A DNA stretch of 20,320 nucleotides from DASSJF01 sp035280345 (GTDB lineage Bacteria > Sysuimicrobiota > Sysuimicrobiia > Sysuimicrobiales > Segetimicrobiaceae): positions 1-20,320 of the forward strand of contig DATEGA010000254.1 in the NCBI GenBank assembly GCA_035280345.1, written 5' to 3'. The notes beneath the pieces were generated by a model that saw only the letters and a program-made list of their open reading frames with translations, was not told where the DNA came from and ran no database searches. The position numbers and the translations under genes were made by a program. Shown here piece by piece: positions 1 through 9,218 of the stretch. Every line of letters starts with the position of its first letter. Position 1 is the stretch's first letter.

Positions 1-1
1 C

Positions 2-1294
2 GGCCGGCGGGCGGGAGTGCGCCGCGACCGGGAGGCCGGGGCGGGCGGGCGCGGCGGCGGAACCGCGGAACCCGTGTCGATCGCCGAGGTGGCGCTCGAC
101 GACGCGGTTCGCCGCGCTACCGGCCTTCCGGAGGTCGACCGCGTGCTCGGAGGCGGCGTGGTGCCCGGCTCGCTCATCCTGGTCGGCGGCGACCCGGGCG
201 TTGGCAAGTCCACACTCGCACTGGCCGTCGCCCACCACATGGCCGGCGCCTGGAGCGGGGCGGGCGACCGGCGCCCCGTCCTCTACGTCTCCGGCGAGGA
301 ATCCGTCCGGCAGACCAAGATGCGCGCCGCGCGTCTTGGGGTGGACGCGTCGAACCTGCTGGTGCTCGCGGAGACCGACCTCGATCAGATCGTGTCCCAG
401 ATCGACCGCGTCCGGCCGTCGCTGGTGGTCGTCGATTCGATTCAAACCGTGTATCGCGCCGACGTTACGGCCGCTCCCGGCAGCGTGGCCCAGATCCGCG
501 AGTGCACGGGCGATCTGCTCCGCGTGGCGAAGACGGAGGGCGGCCCCGCCGTGCTGGTGATCGGCCATGTGACGAAGGAGGGCGCGATCGCGGGCCCCCG
601 CGTCCTCGAGCATATGGTGGATACGGTGCTGTACTTCGAGGGCGAGCGCCACCACGCATACCGTGTCCTGCGCGCGACGAAGAACCGGTTCGGGTCTACG
701 AATGAGATTGGCGTCTTCGCCATGAGCGGACGGGGCCTCACCGAGGTCGCGGATCCGTCGGCGCTGTTCCTGGCGGAGCGGCCGGAGGGCGCGTCGGGCT
801 CGGCGGTGGTGTGCGCCGTGGAAGGTACCCGGCCGCTGCTGCTCGAGGTACAGGCCCTCGTGACGCGCACGCCGTTTGGCATGCCGCGACGCACCGCCGC
901 GGGCATCGACTACAACCGACTGCTGTTGCTCCTGGCCGTGCTCGAGAAGCGCGCCGGGCTGCACCTGTCGGCGCACGATGTCTACGTGAGCGTCGCCGGC
1001 GGCGTGAGCGTGGACGAACCCGCCGCGGATCTCGGCGTGGCGCTCGCCGTGGCGAGCAGCCACCGCGACCGCCCGGTCGACGCCGCCGCCGTCGCCGTCG
1101 GCGAGGTCGGTCTCGGGGGTGAGGTGCGCGCCGTCAGCCAGATCGACCGCCGCATCGCCGAGGCGGCGAAGCTGGGGTTCCGGCGCGTCCTCGCGCCGCG
1201 GGCGAACCTGACCGGTCTTGACGACCCGCCCGCCGGCGTGGAGATTACCGGCGTCGACGACGTCGCGGAAGCGCTCGATCGTCTCGTCACGTAG
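2..1294 (+). CDS. radA: DNA repair protein RadA (5'-truncated by window edge)
   Basis: RadA is a RecA-like, DnaB-type ATPase that helps process recombination intermediates in the cytoplasm. Counting from the GTG at 17 (425 residues), the protein shows a Walker A GGDPGVGKST at 57-66, Walker B LVVVD near 136-140, the RadA-specific KNRFGS at 222-227, and a C-terminal Lon-protease-like domain from about residue 275 on. The family is usually about 450 residues and begins with a four-cysteine zinc finger. No cysteine pairs appear here, but the frame stays open to the window edge, so the zinc finger and the true start most likely lie upstream. The GTG at 17 should not be taken as the real start. The neighbourhood (yacL, ispDF, cysS, rlmB, sigH downstream) matches the Firmicutes radA locus. 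The gene ends just before a strong convergent hairpin. Confidence 0.96.
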   Translation, partial: GRRAGVRRDREAGAGGRGGGTAEPVSIAEVALDDAVRRATGLPEVDRVLGGGVVPGSLILVGGDPGVGKSTLALAVAHHMAGAWSGAGDRRPVLYVSGEESVRQTKMRAARLGVDASNLLVLAETDLDQIVSQIDRVRPSLVVVDSIQTVYRADVTAAPGSVAQIRECTGDLLRVAKTEGGPAVLVIGHVTKEGAIAGPRVLEHMVDTVLYFEGERHHAYRVLRATKNRFGSTNEIGVFAMSGRGLTEVADPSALFLAERPEGASGSAVVCAVEGTRPLLLEVQALVTRTPFGMPRRTAAGIDYNRLLLLLAVLEKRAGLHLSAHDVYVSVAGGVSVDEPAADLGVALAVASSHRDRPVDAAAVAVGEVGLGGEVRAVSQIDRRIAEAAKLGFRRVLAPRANLTGLDDPPAGVEITGVDDVAEALDRLVT

Positions 1295-1316
1295 CCGCCG
1301 GCGCGCCGGGAAGACG

Positions 1317-1346
1317 ACGATCCCGGCGGCACGCCGCCGGGATCGT
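1317..1346. terminator. Hairpin between convergent radA and the small minus-strand gene
   Basis: A 14-bp perfect inverted repeat (1317-1330 with 1333-1346) has only two bases between its arms. It lies 23 nt after the radA stop and 42 nt before the end of the minus-strand gene. The flanks are T/A-enriched but carry no perfect U-tract. I infer a bidirectional terminator serving both genes. Confidence 0.65.
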
Positions 1347-1387
1347 ATGATTGTTTCGCCGCCGCAGAGCGGCCCGGTCAGAGAGCG

Positions 1388-1780
1388 CTACTTGAGATTG
1401 AAGATCCCGAGGGTCTTGATGCGGCTGTGTTCTTTCTTACGGATCACCTCGAGGTCGAGGTCGAGCAGATTGCACACCGCCGCGATGTAGAACAGCTCCG
1501 ACCCGATCTCACTCTCCACCGCCTCGGCGCAGCGCTCGCACAGCTTGCCGTCGAGATGCGTCTGCACGTACTGGCGGATGTCGGAGAGGCCGACGTCGGC
1601 CGGGAACTGCTGCTTGCTCGCGGTGACGGAGATGCAGCCGCAGGTCGTGACGGCTTTGGCGATGGCACGGTTGACGCGGGCGGTGGATTCCTGAAGCTTC
1701 GTCAAGACATCGAGAACGCTTCGGTGCCGGACGAGATACTCGTCGACCTGCGCCTGAAACGACGGGCTCGTTTCCTTCAT
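1388..1780 (-). CDS. Conserved small protein of the Firmicutes radA locus, function unknown
   Basis: This 130-residue protein starts MKETSPSF and is rich in predicted helix. It carries conserved-looking cysteine motifs: CGC about a third of the way in and LCERC in the middle. The C-terminal half (SEIGSELFYIAAVCNLLDL) resembles the helical region of MazG-like all-alpha proteins. I recall close relatives beside disA/radA in Clostridia, where they are often labelled DUF1573; that label is from memory and uncertain, and no enzymatic role is established. The start was chosen at 1780, not at the longer ORF start at 1846, because a near-consensus promoter lies at 1817-1846 and would otherwise be inside the gene; a G-rich ribosome site lies 10-17 nt upstream of 1780. 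The gene faces radA and is divergent from yacL, an inverted arrangement where disA would sit in Bacillus. Confidence 0.82.
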   Translation of the reverse strand: MKETSPSFQAQVDEYLVRHRSVLDVLTKLQESTARVNRAIAKAVTTCGCISVTASKQQFPADVGLSDIRQYVQTHLDGKLCERCAEAVESEIGSELFYIAAVCNLLDLDLEVIRKKEHSRIKTLGIFNLK

Positions 1781-1816
1781 GAGCGGCGCACCCCCCAAGG
1801 GCTGGAACGCGTTGCC

Positions 1817-1846
1817 ATTATAGGCGCCGCGTCGCGCGAGTGTCAA
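1817..1846 (-). promoter_or_regulatory. Near-consensus sigma-70 promoter for the small minus-strand gene
   Basis: Read on the minus strand, TTGACA (1846-1841) is followed by an 18-bp spacer and TATAAT (1822-1817). Both hexamers are perfect. The predicted transcription start is near 1810, leaving about a 30-nt leader before the ATG at 1780. This decides the start of that gene. Confidence 0.85.
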
Positions 1847-1851
1847 GAAAT

Positions 1852-1860
1852 TGCTATGAT
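1852..1860 (+). promoter_or_regulatory. Extended -10 element for yacL
   Basis: TGCTATGAT fits an extended -10 (TGn plus TATGAT at 1855-1860). No good -35 hexamer is visible 16-18 bp upstream. Transcription would start around 1867-1870, at or just before the ATG at 1870, suggesting a leaderless or nearly leaderless mRNA. It lies just 6 bp from the -35 of the divergent promoter, so the two may compete for polymerase. Confidence 0.5.
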
Positions 1861-1869
1861 GTGCTCGAG

Positions 1870-3054
1870 ATGCGCCGGCTGATTCGCGGTGTCGGTCTCG
1901 TGCTCGGCGCCGTGATCGGATATCAGATCGCCGATGCCGTCCGCTTCGAGATCGTCCGCAGCGGCGGGGAACCGGCGCGCCTCGGCACGCTCGCCGCGGG
2001 CATTGTGCTCGGGGCGCTCGCCGGGGCCGCGGTCTCGCGGCCCGCCGCGGTGTGGTTTGTCTCGTCGATGGGCTGGGCGTTGCGGCTGTTGGGCGAAGTG
2101 CCGCTGCGCGACGTCGTCTCAGGCACGGTCGGGTTGCTCGCGGGCCTCTTCGCCGCGTTTCTCGTCAGCATTCCGCTGCAGCGCGTACCGATCATCGGCG
2201 CCTATATCATTCCGATCGCGGCGGTGCTCGCCTTCGGCTACCTAGGCCTGCATCTCGGCATTCAGCGCCGGGAAGACGCGCGCGCCGCGTTCACCCGGTT
2301 CGCGGTGCGGGTCGGCCGCGAGCGCCAAGGTCTTCGCCCTCGGTCCCGCGGCGGAACACGGGCCGGTTCGCACGAGCCGGGCGTGCGGCGACGGCCTGCC
2401 GGTTTTGACGATGGGACGGGCGGCGACTCCGGCGACGGCCGGCGCCCAAAACTTCTCGACACCAGCGCGATCATCGACGGGCGTATCGCCGACATCTGTC
2501 GTACGGGATTCCTCGAAGGTCCGCTCGTGGTGCCGCGCGGCGTCCTGACCGAACTGCAGCACATCGCCGACTCCGGCGACGCACTGCGCCGGAACCGTGG
2601 ACGCCGCGGGCTCGACGTGCTCGATACGCTGCAGCGCGAACTCGCCGTGCTTCATATCTATGATGACGCGCCCGCGTCCGGCGAGGCCGTCGACGCGCAG
2701 CTCGTACGCCTCGCCGGCTCGTTGGAGGCGGTGATCGTCACCACCGACTACAACCTGAACAAAATCGCCGGCCTTCAAAACATCCGTGTACTCAACGTGA
2801 ATGAGCTCGCGAACGCAATCAAGCCGGTGATGCTGCCCGGCGAAGACCTGACCGTGCACCTGATCAAGGACGGCAAGGAGGCCGGACAGGGCGTCGGCTA
2901 TCTCGAAGACGGCACGATGATCGTCGTCGAGGGCGGGAAGAAGCACATCGGCGAGACGGTCCCCACTGTCGTGACGAGCGTACTGCAGACCGTTGCGGGG
3001 CGGATGATATTCGCGCGCCCCAAGGTACTCGAGCGGGACGGCGCGTCGCGGTGA
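1870..3054 (+). CDS. yacL: YacL-type membrane PIN/TRAM-domain protein
   Basis: Family members combine an N-terminal membrane anchor, a PIN nuclease-like domain and a TRAM RNA-binding domain. The 394-residue protein has four hydrophobic segments in the first 135 residues, then a basic, glycine-rich linker (about 140-195) longer and lower in complexity than usual. The PIN domain begins KLLDTSAIIDGR, with acidic residue D197 and a later TTDYNLNK with D293, matching the PIN metal-binding pattern. The TRAM domain follows (about 315-385). The start was placed at ATG 1870; GTG 1840 and 1861 are in frame, but the first overlaps the divergent promoter. The stop overlaps the ispDF GTG (GTGA). The family is expected to act on RNA at the membrane, but its substrate is not known to me. 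Confidence 0.93.
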   Translation: MRRLIRGVGLVLGAVIGYQIADAVRFEIVRSGGEPARLGTLAAGIVLGALAGAAVSRPAAVWFVSSMGWALRLLGEVPLRDVVSGTVGLLAGLFAAFLVSIPLQRVPIIGAYIIPIAAVLAFGYLGLHLGIQRREDARAAFTRFAVRVGRERQGLRPRSRGGTRAGSHEPGVRRRPAGFDDGTGGDSGDGRRPKLLDTSAIIDGRIADICRTGFLEGPLVVPRGVLTELQHIADSGDALRRNRGRRGLDVLDTLQRELAVLHIYDDAPASGEAVDAQLVRLAGSLEAVIVTTDYNLNKIAGLQNIRVLNVNELANAIKPVMLPGEDLTVHLIKDGKEAGQGVGYLEDGTMIVVEGGKKHIGETVPTVVTSVLQTVAGRMIFARPKVLERDGASR

Positions 3055-4283
3055 GCCCGTTCTCGGTAGACGGCCCCTCGGCCGGGGCCGCGGCGGTTGT
3101 CCCCGCGGCCGGCCGGGGTGAGCGGTTGGGCGGCGGCGGTCCGAAGGCCCTCATTCCGCTGCGCGGACGCCCGATGCTCGAGTACGCCCTCGAAGCGCTG
3201 AACGCGGCATCGGCGATCCAGAGTATTCTGGTGGCTGCGCCGCCGGACGCCCTGGAGCCGGTGACGGCTGCCGCGCGACGGGCGGCGGGCAGGAAGTTGG
3301 CCGGCGTCGTGCCCGGGGGACCGGACCGGCAAGCGTCGGTGGCCTGCGCGCTTGCGGCGCTCCCGGCCGGGCCCTCGATCGTCGTAGTTCACGACGGTGC
3401 CCGCCCGCTTGTCCCGGTCCCCCTGATTGACGCGGTGGTGGCGGCCGCCGTCCGGGACGGCGCCGCCACGGCCGCGCTGCGGGTCGACGAAACCGTCAGG
3501 CGCGGCGATGACGCATGGCTGCGGACGACCGTTGACCGCGCCGGGCTCTTCCGCGTGCAGACGCCGCAGGCGTTCGAGCGGACACTGCTCGAGACGGCGC
3601 ACCGTGAAGCCGAGCGATCGGGCTTCCGCGGTACCGATGATGCGGCGCTGGTCGAGCGGCTGGGGCATCCGGTTCGGCTCGTGCCGGGGGCGGCGCGCAA
3701 CCTGAAGGTGACGGTGCCGGACGACCTGGCGGTCGCGGAGGCGCTGCTCCGCCGGGATGAGCCCGCGCCCGGCGCGCACCGGGTCGGCCTTGGCTTCGAC
3801 GCCCACCGGTTGGCGGCGGGCCGCCCGCTGGTGCTGGGTGGCGTGACGATCCCGTCCCCGCGCGGCCTCGAGGGTCATTCCGACGCTGACGTGATCGCCC
3901 ACGCCGTCATGGACGCGCTGCTCGGCGCCGCCGGCTGTGGCGACATCGGCAGGTTGTTCCCGCCGACCGAACCCGCGTACCGGGGCGCGGACAGCATGCG
4001 GCTGCTCGCCCGTGTCCGCGACCTGATCGCCGAGCACGGCTGGCGCGCCGCGTACATCGACGTCGTGGTGATGGCCGAGGCACCGCGTCTGGCTCCCCAC
4101 GTGGACGCGATGCGCCGGGCCATGGCGCTTGCGATGGGTACGGATCCGTCTCGCATCAGCATCAAGGCCACGACGCTCGAAGGGATGGGCGCGATCGGCC
4201 GGGAGGAGGGCATCGCGGCGCAGGCGGTCGCGAGCCTGGAGCCCGTCCGGCCGCAAGTCCCGGGGCCGGGCGGCGCGCCATGA
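3051..4283 (+). CDS. ispDF: Bifunctional IspD/IspF of the MEP isoprenoid pathway
   Basis: This fused enzyme makes two non-consecutive steps of the MEP pathway: MEP cytidylyltransferase (IspD) and 2-C-methyl-D-erythritol 2,4-cyclodiphosphate synthase (IspF). The 410-residue product has an IspD domain at about 12-235, with the nucleotide-binding AAGRGERLGGGGPK (19-32), HDGARPL (114-120) and TPQAF (171-175). The IspF domain runs from about 243 to 396, with zinc ligands D250 and H252 in GFDAHRL, H276 in GHSDAD, and the C-terminal KATTLEGMGAIGREEGIA. A short linker joins them. Both active sites look intact. Fusions are known in alpha- and epsilonproteobacteria, whereas Bacillus has two adjacent genes at this operon position. 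The GTG start overlaps the yacL stop by 4 nt, and the stop overlaps the next ATG by 4 nt. Confidence 0.97.
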   Translation: MSPFSVDGPSAGAAAVVPAAGRGERLGGGGPKALIPLRGRPMLEYALEALNAASAIQSILVAAPPDALEPVTAAARRAAGRKLAGVVPGGPDRQASVACALAALPAGPSIVVVHDGARPLVPVPLIDAVVAAAVRDGAATAALRVDETVRRGDDAWLRTTVDRAGLFRVQTPQAFERTLLETAHREAERSGFRGTDDAALVERLGHPVRLVPGAARNLKVTVPDDLAVAEALLRRDEPAPGAHRVGLGFDAHRLAAGRPLVLGGVTIPSPRGLEGHSDADVIAHAVMDALLGAAGCGDIGRLFPPTEPAYRGADSMRLLARVRDLIAEHGWRAAYIDVVVMAEAPRLAPHVDAMRRAMALAMGTDPSRISIKATTLEGMGAIGREEGIAAQAVASLEPVRPQVPGPGGAP

Positions 4284-4713
4284 AACGCGGAGCGCGCCGG
4301 CCCTCGCCGGCGAAGGGACGGGACGTTCCCGGCCGTGTGATCGACGGCCGGTACGTGCGGCCGCAGCGAAACCTGCTGCCGATCCTGATTGAAGAGTCCG
4401 TGTGCGAAGAGCCGGTGATGGTCGAGCCGATGCCCGGCAAGCCGGCGTCGAGGCCGGGCGGCTTCTGGCGAGGCGCGGAATTTCATCGGGTGACGCGGCT
4501 GTTCGGCCGCCGGTTCGAGCGCGACGCGTTGTACGTCCGGGTCCAGAGCGAGCGCGGCCGGGTCTACGAGCTGCGCCGGACGCTGGAAATGAACTCGTGG
4601 ACGCTGCGAGGCCGCTGGCGCTGGGACCTCGTCGCGATGATCCGCCTCGTCTCGGTCCGGCGCCTGCCGTCGGATCCCCAGCAGTGGATCTGGCCCACGG
4701 GAGCGGGAACGCG

Positions 4714-4717
<4 letters not shown>
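4280..4717 (+). CDS. Uncharacterised operon protein, possibly DUF6504-like
   Basis: This 145-residue protein is arginine-rich and has no signal peptide or membrane segment. Its C-terminal half alternates aromatic and charged residues (FWRGAEFHRVTRLFG, then YVRVQSERGRVYELRR and SWTLRGRWRWDLV), a pattern typical of a small beta-barrel or beta-sheet domain. It reminds me of DUF6504 proteins of Actinobacteria, which I cannot verify here. The ORF is believable because its ATG overlaps the ispDF stop (ATGA) and its TGA overlaps the cysS GTG (GTGA), so it is translationally coupled on both sides. An out-of-frame extension of the cysS ORF runs through it but has no proper start. In Bacillus, gltX and cysE occupy this interval. 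Function is unknown. Confidence 0.75.
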
Positions 4718-6302
<1,585 letters not shown>

Positions 6303-6318
<16 letters not shown>

Positions 6319-7151
6319 CGACCGCGCGCGACGGCGGCGGGCCTGCGCCGGACAGGGAAGCGGCGCTGGTCGGCCGTCACGCGGTGCTCGAAGCCCTTCG
6401 CGCGGGACGCCCGGTCTCGCGCGTCCTGGTGTCGCGGACAGCCCACGGAGCAGGGGCGTTGAGAGAGATCGTCGAGACCGCCCGGCGGCGCGGCGTGCCG
6501 GTGCAGACCGTCGATCCGCGGCGCCTCGACGGCTTCGCCGAGGGTCTGCCGCACCAGGGCGTCGCCGCGATGACGGCGGTCCAAGCGCTCGTCGCCCTCG
6601 ATGACCTGCTGGAGGTCGCGCGGCGCCGAGCCGAGCGGCCGTTTCTCCTCGTCCTCGACGGGATCGAAGACCCGCACAACCTCGGCGCGGTGATCCGGAC
6701 GGCCGAGGCCGCGGGTGCGCACGGCGTGGTGATTCCTCGGCGGCGCGCCGCGGGTCTCACGCCCGCGGTAGCGAGGGCGTCGGCGGGGGCGACGGCGCAT
6801 CTCGCGGTCGCCGGCGTGGGCAACCTCACCTCCGCGCTCGAGGAACTGAAGCGGGCGGGCGTGTGGATCATCGGTGCGGATTCCGAGGCGGTCGAGCGAT
6901 ACGATGACGGCGCGCTCGAGCCGCCGGTCGCGGTTGTGGTGGGCGCGGAGGGCCGCGGACTGCACCGGCTCGTGCGGGATCGATGCGACCGGCTCGTTCG
7001 GATTCCGATGCGCGGACAGGTGCGCTCGCTCAACGTCTCAGTTGCGGCCGCGCTTTTGCTGTACGAAGTGGCGAAGCGCGCTCCCCGCACAGGCGAGGCG
7101 GGCCGGCGCGAGGCTCCGAAGGTAGCCGGTGGTCCCGCGAAGAGAGGGTAG
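6303..7151 (+). CDS. rlmB: RlmB-like 23S rRNA 2'-O-ribose methyltransferase (SpoU family)
   Basis: SpoU-family enzymes methylate ribose 2'-OH with SAM; RlmB acts on G2251 of 23S rRNA. The 282-residue protein has an N-terminal substrate-binding domain (about 20-105, starting LVGRHAVLEALRAG) and a knotted SPOUT catalytic domain with motif 1 DPHNLGAVIRTAEAAG (N126), motif 2 VVVGAEGRGL (211-220) and motif 3 IPMRGQVRSLNVSVA (N244). The GTG start lies inside the end of cysS (16-nt overlap), extending the coupled operon. Bacillus has the mini-RNase III gene mrnC between cysS and rlmB; it is absent here. The exact nucleotide target is inferred from synteny and family. The charged, low-complexity C-terminal tail after residue 258 is probably disordered. 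Confidence 0.94.
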
Positions 7152-7260
7152 GAGGCCGGGAAGGCGGGTGGAGACACCCCGGCGCCGCGATGAGAATCGT
7201 GTCTCGCGCGCGACGTGAGGGCGCGCCGCTACGAAAAACGCGCAGCGCGCGCGTCGCATA

Positions 7261-7288
7261 TTGACTCCGCACCTTGCAGTTGTATAAT
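7261..7288 (+). promoter_or_regulatory. Strong sigma-70-type promoter for sigH
   Basis: TTGACT (7261-7266), a 16-bp spacer and a perfect TATAAT (7283-7288) lie in an AT-richer pocket between rlmB and sigH. Transcription should start near 7295. This leaves a leader of about 158 nt before the sigH GTG, in which I recognise no known riboswitch. The rest of the 7152-7452 interval shows no gene. Confidence 0.85.
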
Positions 7289-7452
7289 GTTCGTAACTTG
7301 CGGCAGCCAGAAGCGAGGCCCAGGGGGGACCAGACCGGCCGGCCGACACAATCGGGTATCCGGTGCCCCAGCCATCCACGTGATCGTCAGCCAGCGCACA
7401 CGCCAGTAACCCACATCCCAGCGGGGCCATACTTCGGGCGGAGGCGAGACCT

Positions 7453-8100
7453 GTGGTAGTTGCGCGCAAGGTGGCGGCCGTTGTACCAAGCTATCAGGAC
7501 ATGGGGGATGAACAGCTCGTCGATTGCGCAAAGGGCGGCGATGAATTCGCCGCGGAGTTTCTGATCAACAAGTACCGCAACTTCGTCCGCGTCAAAGCCA
7601 AGGCGTACTTCCTCATCGGGGCCGATCGCGAAGACATCATTCAGGAAGGCATGATCGGCCTCTACAAGGCGATTCGAGATTTCCGGCGGGAGAAGTTGTC
7701 ATCGTTTCGCGCGTTCGCCGAGCTCTGCATCACCCGCCAGATCATTACCGCGATCAAGACCGCCACGAGACAGAAGCACATTCCGCTCAATTCGTACATC
7801 TCGCTCAACAAGCCGATCTACGACGAGGACTCCGACCGAACGCTCCTCGACGTAATCAGCAGCATCAAGGTCTCTGATCCCGAAGAGTTGGTCATCAACC
7901 AGGAAGCCTCCCAGACGATGCGGGAGCGCATCCGCAAGAACCTCAGCGATCTGGAGTGCCGCGTCCTTACCGCCTACCTGGAGGGCAAGTCTTACCAGGA
8001 GATGGCAACGGAGCTTCACCGTCACGTGAAGTCGATCGACAACGCGTTGCAGCGGGTGAAGCGGAAGCTCGAGCGCAATCTGGAGGGCGAGGAAGACTAA
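7453..8100 (+). CDS. sigH: RNA polymerase sigma factor SigH (Spo0H type)
   Basis: This 215-residue sigma-70-family factor is very similar to Firmicutes SigH, the factor controlling stationary-phase and early sporulation genes. Region 2 carries YFLIGADREDIIQEGMIGLY and FRAFAELCITRQIITAIKTA, and region 4 carries LEGKSYQEMATELHRHVKS and DNALQRVKRKLER (about 165-208). The GTG start at 7453 has a GGAGG at 7440-7444, 8 nt away. The gene lies after rlmB, as in Bacillus, but has its own promoter and a long leader, then a strong hairpin. SigH also occurs in non-sporulating relatives, so it does not by itself prove sporulation. Family assignment is very secure. Confidence 0.97.
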   Translation: MVVARKVAAVVPSYQDMGDEQLVDCAKGGDEFAAEFLINKYRNFVRVKAKAYFLIGADREDIIQEGMIGLYKAIRDFRREKLSSFRAFAELCITRQIITAIKTATRQKHIPLNSYISLNKPIYDEDSDRTLLDVISSIKVSDPEELVINQEASQTMRERIRKNLSDLECRVLTAYLEGKSYQEMATELHRHVKSIDNALQRVKRKLERNLEGEED

Positions 8101-8127
8101 GCGCGCCCGGGTCGTCGAGAAATCAAG

Positions 8128-8154
8128 CGAGGCGGGTCCGAAGGACCCGCCTCG
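8128..8154. terminator. Convergent hairpin between sigH and moaA
   Basis: A perfect 12-bp stem (8128-8139 with 8143-8154) closes a GAA loop and is followed on the plus strand by TCATATTCTCC, which is T-rich but not a clean U-tract. It lies 27 nt after sigH and 35 nt before the moaA stop, so it can serve both. Confidence 0.75.
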
Positions 8155-8189
8155 TCATATTCTCCCGCCGTCCCGAGCCGTCGGTAGCG

Positions 8190-9164
8190 TCAGCCGCCGA
8201 TCTGCGACATGATCCGCTCGCGCGGGATCACCTTGCGCGCCAGGCCGTGGCCCCACGGCTTCTTGAACGCCGCGGCTGCGAAGCGCTCCTTCAGCTCGTC
8301 GTACGAGGCACCGGCCCGGATCGGCGCACGGAGGTCGACTTCGTCGTCGCGCAGCAGGCATAGGCGCAGCCGGCCTTCCGCGGTCAGCCGGAGGCGCCCG
8401 CATTGCGCGCAGAACGGCTGGCTGACGGAGCTGATGAAGCCGAGCGTGCCGTGCGCGCCGTCGAGGCGGTAGGTCCGCGCCGGGTCGTAGCCGCTCGTGT
8501 CGATGGGTCGCAGGGGCCCGAGCACGGCCTCGATGCGGGCCATGGTCTCCTCGCTCGAAACGTAGGCGCTCGTCTGGAATCCCGCCACCGTCCCGAACGG
8601 CATCATTTCGATGAACCGCACGTGCCAGCCGCGGTCGATCGTCAGCCGGGCGAGCGCCGGCGCGGCGTCGTCGTTGAAGCCGCGAACCACCACCGAATTG
8701 ACCTTGACGGGGGAGAGGCCGGCGCGCTCGGCTGCGTCGAGGCCCGCCAGCACGTCCTCGAGGCGTCCCCACCGCGTGATGCGGTGGAACTGCTCGGGAT
8801 CGAGCGTATCGAGACTCACGTTGACGCGGCGCAGTCCCGCGTCGGCGAGCGGCTGCGCAAGCCGGCCCAGCATCACGCCGTTCGTCGTCATCGCGATGTC
8901 GCTGAGGCCGTCGATCGCCGCGATCCGACGAACGAGATCGACGAGGCCGTGGCGGACCGTGGGCTCGCCGCCGGTGAGGCGCACTTTGCGCACACCGAGA
9001 TCGGCGGCCACCCGCAGTACGAGCAGGATTTCGTCGTCGCTCAGCAGCTCATCGGTCGGTTTAAACCGCATCATTTCGGGCATGCAGTAGACGCACCGCA
9101 GGTTGCAGCGGTCCGTGAGCGACACGCGGAGGTCTCGGATTTCGCGGCCGAACTGATCCTTCAT
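8190..9164 (-). CDS. moaA: GTP 3',8-cyclase MoaA (molybdenum cofactor synthesis)
   Basis: MoaA is a radical-SAM enzyme that, with MoaC, converts GTP to cyclic pyranopterin monophosphate, the first stage of molybdopterin synthesis. The 324-residue protein has the N-terminal cluster motif C20-x3-C24-x2-C27 followed by MPE, the SAM-binding GGEP motif (65-68), a second C-terminal cluster FCAQCGRLRLTAEG with C252, C255 and C269, and the required terminal Gly-Gly. The start was set at 9164 (MKDQFGRE); an ATG three codons upstream (9173) overlaps the promoter element. A much longer open frame to 9743 runs antisense through the hydratase gene and is not real. No other mo-cofactor gene is in the window, so partners must be elsewhere. 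The last domains are complete. Confidence 0.97.
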   Translation of the reverse strand: MKDQFGREIRDLRVSLTDRCNLRCVYCMPEMMRFKPTDELLSDDEILLVLRVAADLGVRKVRLTGGEPTVRHGLVDLVRRIAAIDGLSDIAMTTNGVMLGRLAQPLADAGLRRVNVSLDTLDPEQFHRITRWGRLEDVLAGLDAAERAGLSPVKVNSVVVRGFNDDAAPALARLTIDRGWHVRFIEMMPFGTVAGFQTSAYVSSEETMARIEAVLGPLRPIDTSGYDPARTYRLDGAHGTLGFISSVSQPFCAQCGRLRLTAEGRLRLCLLRDDEVDLRAPIRAGASYDELKERFAAAAFKKPWGHGLARKVIPRERIMSQIGG

Positions 9165-9171
9165 GAGTGAC

Positions 9172-9177
9172 ATTATA
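9172..9177 (-). promoter_or_regulatory. -10 element placing moaA transcription at its start codon
   Basis: On the minus strand a perfect TATAAT (9177-9172) ends 7 nt before the ATG at 9164, so the first transcribed base should be the start codon itself or nearly so. No convincing -35 is visible 16-18 bp further upstream. This suggests leaderless moaA mRNA. Confidence 0.5.
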
Positions 9178-9218
9178 ACAAGAAGGAGAGGCGAATCGGC
9201 GAACCCGAAGGCGGTTCT

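Noticed and set aside
442..906. Minus-strand ORF inside radA
   Set aside because: Shadow of radA; the plus-strand frame carries all conserved motifs.
4402..4713. In-frame upstream extension of cysS
   Set aside because: It overlaps the 145-residue gene in another frame, has no CysRS homology pattern, and the GTG at 4714 gives the family N-terminus.
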